A stretch of 64,000 nucleotides of DNA from Pleurodeles waltl. Its lineage: Eukaryota; Chordata; Amphibia; Caudata; Salamandridae. The position numbers were made by a program, and so were the translations under genes. The stretch lies in contig NC_090438.1 in assembly GCF_031143425.1 (NCBI RefSeq), forward strand, positions 778,297,138-778,361,137, given 5' to 3'. Below are positions 34,489 to 44,214 of the stretch, piece after piece; the stretch's first letter is position 1; each line of letters opens with the position of its first letter. The notes beneath the pieces were generated by a model. It ran no database searches. It had not been told where the DNA came from and saw only the letters and a list, made by a program, of their open reading frames with translations.

Positions 34489-37484
34489 TGTAGAAGGCTG
34501 GCCTGGCTTGTAGTGGATAACAGAGGTACTTACACCTTGTGCCAGGTCCAGTTATCCCTTATTAATGTAGAAGAGGTGTTTCTAGCAGCTTAGGCTGATA
34601 GAAGGTAGCTATGGCAAAACAGCTTAGGCTGACCTAGGAGACATGTAAAGCTCCTACTATACCACTTATATCATATGCACAATATCATAAGAAAACACAA
34701 TACACAGAGTTACTAAAAATAAAGGTACTTTATTTTTATGACAACATGCCACAAGTATCTCAGTGAGTACCCTCAGTAAGAAGGTAAGTACTATACACAA
34801 GTTATATGTACACAAACCAGAATTAGGTAAGTAATAGCAAGAAAAGTAATGCAAACAGTGTAGAATCACAATAGGTTGCAATAGGAACACATAGGTATAG
34901 GGCAACACAAACCATATACTCCAAAAGTGGAATGCGAACCACGAATGGACCCCAGACCTATGTGAGCTTGTAGAGGGTTGCTGGGACTGTAAGAAAACAG
35001 TGAGGGTTAGAAAAATAGCCCACCCCAAGAACCTGAAAAGTAGGAGTAAAGTGCACCTACTACCCCCGAGAGCACAGAAGTTGTGATAGGGGGATTCTGC
35101 TGGAAGAACACACACCAGCAGTGCACTGACAATGGATTTCTGGACCTGAGTACCTGTAAGACAAGTGGACCAAGTCCAATAGTCGCAACAGTGTCGAGAG
35201 GGGGCAGGAGTCCAGGAAATGCCAGCTGAAGGTGCAAGGAAGCTGCAACCAGTTGGGAGAAGCTTAGAGTTCTGAAAGAAAGAAGAGGACTAGGAACTTT
35301 TCCTTTGGAAGATGGATGTCCCACGTCGCGATGAAGCTTGCAGAGGTGTTCCACGCAGATAGACCGCAAACAAGCCTTGCTAGCTGCAAGGGTCACAGTA
35401 GAGGTTTTTGGGTGCTGCTGTGGCCAGGGAGGGACCAGGATGTCGCCACTTGGAGGAGGAGACAGAGGGGGCACCCAGCAAAACAGGGAGCCCTCACAGA
35501 AGCAGGCAGCACCCGCAGAAGTACCCTAACAGGCACTTGGAAGAAGAGTGAACCAGAGTCCACGCAAAGTCACAAAAGGGAGTCCCATGACGCCGGAGGA
35601 CAACTCAGAAGGTTCTGCACTGCAGGAAGGCGTGCCAGGGACCCAGGCTTGGCTGTGCACGAAGGAAATCCTGGAAGAGTGCACAGGTGCCGGAGCAGCT
35701 GCAAATCACGCAGTACACAGCTTTGCAGTCTAGCATGGGGTGGCAAGGACTTACCTTCACCAAACTTGGACTGAAGAGTCACTGGACTGTGAGAGTCACT
35801 TGGACAGAGTTGCTGTGTTCCAGGGTCCACACTCGTCAGGATGAGAGGGGACCCAGAGGACCAGTGTTGCAGTCTCTTGGTGCCTGCGTTAGCAGGGGGA
35901 AGATTCCGTTGACCCACAGGAGATTTCTTCGGAGCTTCTGGTGCAGGGTGAAGGCAGGCTACCCCCAGAGCATGCACCACCTGGAAACAGTCGAGAAAGC
36001 TGGCAGGATTATGCGCTACAATGTTGCTGGTAGTCGTCTGGCTACTTTGTTGCGGTTTTGCAGGCGTCCTGAGCAGTCCGCGGTCGATCCTTTGGTAGAA
36101 GGTGAAGAGGGAGATGCAGAGGAACTCTGATGAGCTCTTGCATTCGTTATCTAAAGAACTCCCCAAAGCAGAAACCCTAAATAGCCAGAAAAGGAGGTTT
36201 GGCTACCAAGGAAGGAGGATTGGCTACCAAGAGAGGTAAGAGCCTATCAGAAGGAGCCTCTGACGTCACCTGCTGGCACTGGCCACTCAGAGCAGTCCAG
36301 TGTGCCCCCAACACCTCTGTTTCCAAGATGGCAGAGGTCTGGGACACACTGAAGGAGCTCTGGGCACCTCCCCTGGGAGGTACTGGTCAGGGGAGTGGTC
36401 ACTCCCCTTTCCTTTGTCCAGTTTCGGGCTAGAGCAGGGCTGGGGGATCCCTGAACCGGTGTAGACTGGCTTATGCAGAGATGGGCACCATCTGTGCCCA
36501 TCAAAGCATTTCCAGAGGCTGGGGGAGGCTACTCCTCCCCAGCCTTCACACCTATTTCCAAAGGGAGAGGGTGTAACACCCTCTCTCAGAGGAAATTCTT
36601 TGTTCTGCCTTCCTGGGCCAGGGCTGCCCGGACCCCAAAATGGCAGAAACCTGTCTGAGGGGTTGGCAGCAGCAGCAGCTGCAGTGGAGACCCCGGAAAG
36701 GCAGTTTGGCAGTACCTGGGTACTATGCTAGAGACCCGGGGGATCATGGAATTGTCCCCCCAATACCAGAATGGTATCGGGGGGACAATTCCATGATCTT
36801 AGACATGTTACATGGCCATGTTCGGAGTTACCATTGTGACGCTATACATAGGTAGTGACCTATGTATAGTGCACGCGTGTAATGGTGTCCCCGCACTCAC
36901 AAAGTCCGGGGAATTTGCCCTGAACGATGTGGGGGCACCTTGGCTAGTGCCAGGGTGCCCACACCCTAAGTAACTTTGCACCCAACCATCACCAGGTGAA
37001 GGTTAGACATATAGGTGACTTATAAGTTACTTAAGTGCAGTGGTAAATGGCTGTGAAATAACGTGGACGTTATTTCACGCAGGCTGCACTGGCAGGCCTG
37101 TGTAAGAATTGTCAGAGCTCCCTATGGGTGGCAAAAGAAATGCTGCAGCCCATAGGCATCTCCTGGAACCCCAATACCCTGGGTACCTCAGTACCATATA
37201 CTAGGGAATTATATGGGTGTACCAGTATGCCAATGTGAATTGGCAAATTTAGTCACTAGCCTGTTAGTGACAAATTTGGAAAGCAGAGAGAGCATAACCA
37301 CTGAGGTTCTGGTTAGCAGAGCCTCAGTGAGACAGTTAGGCATCACACAGGGAACACATACAGGGCACATACTTATGAGCACTGAGGCCCTGCCTGGCAG
37401 GGTCCCAGTGACACATAGACTAAAACAACATATATACAGTGAAATATGGGGGTAACATGCCAGGCAAGATGGTACTTTCCAACA
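34489..37484 (-). repeat. LTR C (5' LTR of copy 2)
   Basis: It is 2996 bp, from TGTAGAAGGCTGG to TTTCCAACA. It has a 27 bp segment around 36921-36948 that A and B lack, and the best-preserved version of the internal hairpin at 36742-36798. It is bounded on the right by the target duplication AAGGT. Confidence 0.93.
36742..36798. other. LTR hairpin, near-perfect form in LTR C
   Basis: GATCATGGAATTGTCCCCC pairs with GGGGGACAATTCCATGATC across a short loop; one internal pair is mismatched. Because C has the intact stem while A and B share the same broken right arm, the break is a derived state shared by A and B. Confidence 0.82.
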
Positions 37485-38537
37485 AAGGTGTGCCCACTGC
37501 CATTGACCCCAGGTCCCTGATTGTCCTGTGGGCGAGGTGTGTCCTGGGGTCCCTGTACAGGTGGGCACACTGCTAACTGACGTGTCCTGGGACAGAGGTG
37601 TGGGTACGCTGGGTGGGTGCTGTGGTGTTGGTTCCTGATGGGGGAGGCTCTGTGGTGGTCTTTGATTGTGTTTGGGTGACCGACTGTTCAGTGGTCCCTG
37701 ATGGGACTAGCAGGTCATCCAGATTCTGAAGTCCAGAGTTACTGTTATCACTGGGGGCCTCTTCTGTTGGGGGACTGGATAGTGGTGGCACCTCCTCTCC
37801 AGTAACATTGGCTGTGGTAGCTGTGGGGATGTAAATGATGTATTATGCTTCAAGTGTATGACATTTGTACTTCTGTAGCTTTCCCTCTATGGTTGTTGTT
37901 ACCCTGACAGCTTTTGCTTGTGTATTTTGGTGTATTGTGGGATTGTTAGTGTCCCTATGCTGTGCATGCTTTAGTGATGGGTGTCCATGCAGGGTTGGGA
38001 GGGGAGTCCATGCATTGATATAGCATGCAGGGCCTGGAATTGGGATTAGTGAGATGTGTTGGTTATGTTTGTGGGATGTGGTGGGGTGATGGGAGTGAAG
38101 GTGAGGGTGTGTGATGGCATGCAGGTATAGTGGGTGATAATTGATAAAGTTGACTTACCATAGTCCAGTCCTCTGCCAACTCCGGCCAGTCCCTCAGGAT
38201 GCAGTATTGCCAGTACCTGCTCCTCCCATACTGTGAGCTGTGGGGGAGGAGATGGGGGTCCACCACCAGTCCTCTTTATGGCAAGCTAGTTCCTTGCTGC
38301 AATGGAACCTACCTTTCCCCGTAAGATATTCCACCTCTTCCTGATGTCGTCCCTTGTTCTTGGGTGCTGTCCCACGGCTTTGACCCTGTCCATGATTCTC
38401 TGCCATAGCTCCATCTTTCTTGCTATTGATATTTGCTGCGCCTGTGCTCCAAAGAGTTGTGGCTCTACCCTGACGATTTCCTCCACCATGACCCTTAACA
38501 CCTCCTCAGTGGAATGGGGGTGCCTTTGTGGTGCCAT
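37485..38537 (-). pseudogene. Harbinger Myb-like protein 2, 5' part
   Basis: ATG at 38537. The first exon encodes a Myb/SANT-like trihelix region (EEVLRVMVEEIVRVEPQLFG, then MELWQRIMDRVKAV and RDDIRKRWNILRGKV). A TAG at about 38287 interrupts it. The exon ends at ATG-GTAAGT near 38160. The second exon starts after CCCCACAG at 37820 and encodes a Ser/Thr/Pro/Gln-rich segment that runs to the retroelement edge at 37485. The frame continues at 18091. Myb-like proteins of this kind accompany Harbinger transposases and bind the element ends. Confidence 0.75.
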
Positions 38538-39064
38538 GGGTGTTGTGTGATGTGTGTTGGCGAGGGTGTGTTGGGTAATGTGGTGGGGTGTGTGATGTGG
38601 AGTGTATGAGGGGTGTATGGCTGTAAGTGGTGTGTGTGTTTTGTTGTCTCTATGCTCTTCTTCTCAGTCTCCTGGTGGCAATAGTTATTCGTAAAGGGTT
38701 GTGGGTACTGTGAGTGTGTGTTTTATAGTACTGTTGGTGTGGTGTGAGTATGGTTGTCAAGTGTATGGTTTTGTTATTGTTCAATATAGTGCTGTTTTGT
38801 ATGTGGGTGTCCATTCTGAGCGAGGCGGTATGTACCGCCAATGGTTTACCGCTGTTGAATGTCCTCTGTGGTGATTCGTGGGTCACAATGTGATGGATGT
38901 TGTTCTGTTGGCATAACAGTGTGGGTTTTGGGACCGTCACTTTTTCACTGACCTTTGTTCTGACGGATCTGTGTATATGGCTGTATTTTGTCGGATTGGT
39001 GTGTGTGTGTCATACAGCGCGGTGGTAAGTTGACAGCCATCACTGTGGCAGTAAGCGGGATTTA

Positions 39065-39087
39065 CCACCAATGTCATAATGAGGGCC
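39065..39087 (-). repeat. Harbinger right terminal inverted repeat
   Basis: It ends TAATGAGGGCC followed by TTA, mirroring the left end. GGCGGTA/TACCGCC motifs lie inside at about 38824-38840, as at the left end. Confidence 0.85.
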
Positions 39088-39090
39088 TTA

Positions 39091-41699
39091 ATCTCTTCAG
39101 ATGTTTTGGTCAGCCTATGATTTTTATGTATGTTTATAACTTGACCTTGCACACTATTTACGTTATTTTGGCCTTGTAATAAAGCTTTGAAACTTTATTT
39201 AGTTTGGAGTCTTGTTTCCGTGGCCAAATTGGTCCTGGTGTTTATCACTGTTTGTGTTTCTCATGTCATTGATGTATGTCAAATGAATCTGACTGCAACA
39301 CTCCTTACTGAGTCCAAAGATCTGGTCGACCTCTATGTAGGTGGGACGAGTTATGGTGTCTCACTAGAGTGTGTGTAGTTTCAGAATGCGAGGCGGGAAG
39401 AAGACCTCGGCGTGCGCTACAGCACCTCCATGGGTTGAGACGTCTGGCTACTAGGTGGAGAGCTCTGTATAGAAACAATAGGACAGGAAGAAGCAGAGAA
39501 CTTTGGCTAGAGGTTCCCCTGCATATTGTAGTATGGGAAAAGTGCTACTGGAGTACTGTTTTACTTTAAAATGCATTGTGTAAATCGGGCCAAGTGCATT
39601 TAAGCGAGCCTATATATATCTGGTAGGCTCCAAACGAGTAGGCATTGCTTAATTTGTGCAAGTGGTTTAATCTGCAAATTATTTTGGGGGACTGAGATTT
39701 ATTTTTCATCATCAGACTTTAAACCGAAACAAGAGAGAAAAAGCAGAAAAAATAAGGTAAAGAAAAGTAGGAAAAATGCAAGAAAATTAAAGGTCAGAGA
39801 TGGAAAAGATCCTGGAAGAGTGAGTTCAAGCTACAGAGAGCACAGGGTGGTGGAAGTAAGACGCATGAGGTGGAATCAAAACGAAGCAGCCTTGGTAGTT
39901 GGTATCACTGACTGCGTGGCCCTAAAACAACTTAGAGTCCATGCACTTGTTTATTTTAAAAATAAAGCAATAAGTAGACCTTTTTCATACTTTATGCCAT
40001 ATTTTTAGAGAGGACAGGACCATGTTTATTCTTATCTCTCTGGTTACAATGATGACATGCAAGACAGGTGTCAGGGTTCGGTCCTCAGTGAGGAGCGACC
40101 ATTTGCCCTCTTACAGAGGTTTGGAGTCTCTGTCAAGGTGTATATCTATTGTAGTGAGTATTAAGGAGAGCTGACAAGGGAACCCAGGTGGCAGACAAAA
40201 TACCCCACATAAGATTCAATACAATGAATACTTTATTTTAAATACATTTCAGAATCCCGGCCTCAGGGAAACCTTCCTATGCAATTTCACCTGTTCAAGC
40301 TAATTATTCTCCTGAGCGAGGTGGAAACTAACATGTACTCGAACCTCAGACTAAAGAAAAGAGTCAGAAGTGTATTACTGGTAGATAGGACACACTTAAC
40401 AAGGCCAGGTGAGTGGAGACAGTGAACCAAATAACCACTCACCTCAAAAAATGGACTGCCAGAGGAAAGCCCCAGTTGGATTGGTGGGTTTCCAAGCATC
40501 CAGTGCCCATCAGCACCTTCTAGAAGGGAAACTGGGACATCTGTGCTAAACGTGTGTAGCAGAATCACTTACGTTTGGTGTGAAGCACGGAAACTGCAAC
40601 AGAGGGGTAACAAGGCCCAGGAAATAGAAAGGAGCCTGTACTGAAGCCCGTGTCAGAACATCCGACTGCAGCAGCGGCAGAGCCCTGCTCTCTCTCACAG
40701 GAGAAACTCAGCTCAGAAGACTCGCATGTTAAAACCTCCAAGTCCACTGTCTGGATGTATCACTAAACTGATGCCACTCTGTCGACGGCACCTATGTCGC
40801 TAATATGTATTTTACAACTACTTTGATTTCGCTTTCCCAAACGTACAACTATAGTAGCATTTTAACTAACAGTAAAATTGATTTAATTAATTTATATTTA
40901 AATAGCTAAATCCTAATTTTAAACCTACATTCTGGTCCTAAATCTAATTAAATTACTATAAATGTAATTAGTAACTTTACCATCCCCGTAATGCCAATCT
41001 CTAACCAAATCCCTAATTCATTTAAATAAAGTAATTATCTTTCCTTACCATAAGGCCGACCATAATGCTCTCTTCTTTTAATTTAAATAAGTAATCTAAA
41101 CCGTAGCCTAATAACTACCTTAACTCTAAATAAATTGAAAATAAATTAAATGAAATTGAATCCTTAATTATTTTAAACTAGGTTAAATAAAATAAGTGAC
41201 TTTAACCCCAATTAGCACGCTGGATAGGCCGTGGGAGCTGGTCAGCCAATCAGAATGCTCTCTTTGCGGCCCATCGCTATTGATACAGGTCAGCAAAAGG
41301 AGCAGTTCTGTGCAGGCGGCTCACAGTATCTCTTTTGTGTGCTTTGGGCCCTGGAAGCGCTGTGGGATGTGGAGCTTCCTCTTGTATTAAAACAGACTGA
41401 AAACAACGGCCCCATTCTCTGCGGACTGTCCTTCAGCTTCTTCCAACGCAGCTGCTGAGCCACAGGCAGCTGGCTGCCCGACTCAATAAAACATCATAAA
41501 TATGTTAAACGAAAGGAAACGTACGTAATTAAATTACATTTAAAAAGAGGTAGTATTTCTGTGTCCTCAACACATTTTTTCAAATTGCATGTGTACCTTA
41601 ACTTCTACTGGGTGCCCCGTTATGTCTGGACAAAGCTGAACCTCTCTGAAGACCTATAATGATAGTGAAACACGTGTCAGGGGTTGCTTTTATTCATTC
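39091..41699. other. Unassigned sequence, no gene seen
   Basis: No convincing coding potential: frames are under 95 codons and without recognisable motifs. 40840-41210 is strongly A+T-rich with repeated TTAAAT/CTAAAT words. AATAAAGCTTTG at about 39178 and ACTTTATTTTAAATAC at about 40230 look like polyadenylation-type or LTR-type fragments but cannot be assigned. Confidence 0.5.
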
Positions 41700-41849
41700 C
41701 AGGTTGGCATGGATGGTATTTTACCAATCCAAAGCTGTAATACTGTGCCTGAAGTGGTAAAAGGCTTTTGTCATTTTACAGCTTGGCGTGGATGGCACTG
41801 TGCTAATCCTATGCTTAAATACCTTGCTGCAGAAATGGCAAAAGACTTT
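41700..41849. repeat. Two-unit tandem duplication, ~75-80 bp
   Basis: GGTTGGCATGGATGG...CCAATCC...TGGTAAAAGGCTTTTG is followed by GCTTGGCGTGGATGG...CTAATCC...TGGCAAAAGACTTTGG. The units are clearly related but diverged. A palindromic AACACGTGT lies just upstream at about 41672. Confidence 0.65.
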
Positions 41850-41960
41850 GGGCCTGATTAAGATTTGGGAAGGCGGGTTATTCCGTCACAAAGGTGATGG
41901 ATAGCTCGTCCACCGAAAGCTAAATCCCATAGGATTTAATGGGATTTAGGTTTCAGCGGG
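41850..41960. mobile_element. Truncated foldback MITE
   Basis: It starts GGGCCTGATTAAGATTTGGG, the same GGGCCTGATT terminus as the 171 bp MITE at 21483. It runs to the foldback centre (CTAAATCCCATAGGATTTAATGGGATTTAG) and then loses most of its right arm at about 41960. Confidence 0.7.
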
Positions 41961-44175
41961 CTGTGGCTTTGAGCAGTCAAGCTTAGACAAACGAACAAGT
42001 GTGAAGTATTTAGAAGTACCAAAACACCAGAGTAAGAAAGTCATGCAACGTGAAAGAAATTTGACACCAATTTATAAACATGAATTATATTTTTATGAAT
42101 TTTTGGACACCAAAATGAACAAAATCCACATGTGGGTTCCTGAGACTTGGACCTTTAAGTAAAACGTAAATCTCATCTTTTTACTCAAAAGGATTGTTAA
42201 CCACAAAGTTTGAAAACTTTGTAAAACTTTTACAGAGTTGTGTTCAGCTACTCCAGCCTGTGTTGGATGACCAAATCTGACAGGGGAGAGAACAGCGGGG
42301 TCAATAAGGAGTAGTAGAACAGCAACTTTGTCACCAAAGCAGGGACAAATCCAGTTCCACGCGCTATGAGTGAACTGTAATAGACTTCAATGGAGTGGTC
42401 GTGGTACAGGATGCTGAAGATGCTGTAAAATGCTGAGGATGCTGTGTGGTTGATGAGAGTCTTCCTGGGCCTGCTTCTCAGTCCGCGGACGGGGTGGGGC
42501 GACTTTGGCCACAGGAGTCAATGTATCTTAAAGTCCCCTTTGGTCCAACAAAAGTCCAGTTGACACTGGACTGCTGGTCTTTGATCACAACGCTTCCCTT
42601 TGGTTAATGCTAATGTCTGTTTTGGGTAACCAAACTGCACTTCAGCAACTCTACCGGGTCCGGTTGACTTGGGTGCAACTTCTGATTGTCAAGACTTGGT
42701 AGTCCAGGTTGTAATTATGGCTACTGACCGGCCAAAACTGGCTATTTCAGCTTCTGTTGCTCCAGTGCTGTAACAGAAGATCAACCAACTGCTTCTTGGA
42801 GTTCACCTTTTCTGTCTGGGACTCTTGAGTGACTATTCCATGAGCCAGGAACCACAGGCACAGGCCCTAGTCCATGAATGAGCAGGTGCAGTCCAGCAAT
42901 TGGTGCAGCCTCTCTTACCAGGTCAAGAGAACAGCAGGGCAGTCTTTTTTTGGTCCTCTCTTCGTCCTGATGTGATCTGAGATCTAGGTGCCAGGGATGC
43001 CAAATATATGCGCAGAAAATGCCCTTGGAGTGGTCACTAGCCAATGGGCTAGAAGGAACTTCTGCTTCTGACGAGGACTTACTGCGACATCTGACATCTA
43101 GCTATTCCAGAGTGCACTATTCTGCCCACTCCCAAGATGGCTTCTCCTGATGTGTGGAGCTTGGTAGACCACTCTAGAGGTGTGACTATTGAGGGCTACA
43201 AGCCAATGGAAAAAATGGTTTGGCAACATTTCCCCTCTCTGTTCTCGACACCAGTCGGTCTACCTCAACAAAAGAGCAGCCCCGCTCATCTGTGTTTACC
43301 ATTTATCTTTCAAAGGTGGTATCACCTTTGAAATTCACTTTTTGGACTCACACCCTGTGTGGCTTCCTGCCAGGGCATGGTGACACTTCTTCCAGCAGCA
43401 GGTCTCCATTGTTCTCACTCCTAGAAGTCGTTCACACTTCTGTTGCCAGCATCTGTGTGGCCACTGGAAAACCTGGGAAACAGATTGGTAACTTTCTAAA
43501 AGTTGCCTTTGCTCAAAAGGTACAATAAGTTCAACTTAGGCATCAAGTCAGGTTTAATGTGACTATTGATTTGATACCTTGAAGTACCAACCTCAGGAGT
43601 CCCTTTCAAGAATTAGCATAGTTTAGTTTCCAGCAAGTAATCATGTACTCATCAGGAAGGCTGACAGCCTTTCCATGGTACAAAATGTCAGTTTGGATAT
43701 TTCACTCTTAGGACTTTAAAAATACATGTTCTAGTTTTTAATACATAATTCCCTGCCTTAAAAGTTGACAGGTCTGCTTTTCGGGTGACATATATAATAA
43801 AAAAGTGAGGTTTGGGCCTTGCCATTAATTTAAATGGCAAAGTCGATCTGGCACTTTAAAACTGCTCTACCAGTCTGCAGTCGCAGGCTGAGAGACATGT
43901 TTTCATGATGACACAGCCGGGGTGAGACAATCCGTGCTGCAGCCCAGGTGGGACAGTTTAACTTACATTCCTTGAGTACCTCTAGTATCAAATACTAGAG
44001 TTGTATAGGTAAGTTAACATAAGCCAATTGAATGTAGCCAATCAAACATATACTTCTAAAAGCACAGGAACTGAGGTCTGATTAGCAGGCCTCAGTGCAC
44101 TCTCAGAGTCGAAAGACAAGCAGCACCAGTCTAAAAGTTTGGGGGTGATCATACGCAAAGAGGCATTTCCTTACA
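41961..44175 (-). repeat. Probable diverged solo LTR related to the Gmr1-type LTRs
   Basis: No pol genes. The right end parallels the end of LTRs A-C: a TAC-CTC-AGTA-ATACTAG-TATAGGT segment, then ACTGAGGTCTGATTAGCAG with CCTCAGTG, a GGGGGTGATC stretch, and a final CATTTCCTTACA at 44175. At the left, TATATTTTTATGAA occupies the place of TTTATTTTTATGAC in A-C. The start and the target duplication could not be fixed, so the left boundary is only the end of the truncated MITE. Confidence 0.5.
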
Positions 44176-44214
44176 TAAATTAACTAGTAAATGGGGTTAA
44201 TATGTTATGGTTAT

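Larger units (their letters stand above)
18092..37484 (-). mobile_element. Tandem Gmr1-type Ty3/gypsy provirus: LTR-int-LTR-int-LTR
   Basis: Three LTRs (18092-20889, 26291-29256, 34489-37484) separate two internal regions (20890-26290 and 29257-34488), all on the - strand. The outer flanks are ACGGT (18087-18091) and AAGGT (37485-37489), an imperfect 5 bp target duplication. No duplication flanks the middle LTR. Pol domains run protease, integrase, RT, RNase H, the copia-like order known for Gmr1-group Ty3/gypsy elements. The target is the Myb-like gene 2 of the Harbinger element, whose reading frame resumes across the insertion. Both internals are inactivated by frameshifts, several of them shared. 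Confidence 0.92.
11454..39087. mobile_element. Harbinger/PIF DNA transposon, interrupted by a retroelement
   Basis: The left end begins GGCCCTCATTACCACC at 11454 and the right end is the inverse, reading GGCCCTCATTATGACA inward from 39087. Direct TTA trinucleotides flank both ends (11451-11453 and 39088-39090), the target duplication expected for PIF/Harbinger. Inside are a degenerate Harbinger-type DDE transposase on + and two Myb/SANT-like genes on -, the usual partner class for this superfamily. Removing the 18092-37484 insertion and one 5 bp duplication leaves about 8.24 kb. All genes have stops or frameshifts, so the copy is a fossil. Terminal identity beyond the first 11 bp is poor. Confidence 0.88.

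Noticed and set aside
18092..37484. Two independent retroelement insertions, one into the other's LTR
   Set aside because: No internal target duplication, a mosaic middle LTR and shared frameshifts all favour duplication of one insertion.
38520..38780. TG-rich stretch as a microsatellite of interest
   Set aside because: Only loosely TG-rich with no sustained period; it is the 5' flank of the Myb-like gene within the Harbinger element.
39150..39210. Polyadenylation site of a host gene (AATAAAGCTTTG)
   Set aside because: No upstream coding exon or splice signal could be supported; such motifs are common in A+T-rich DNA.
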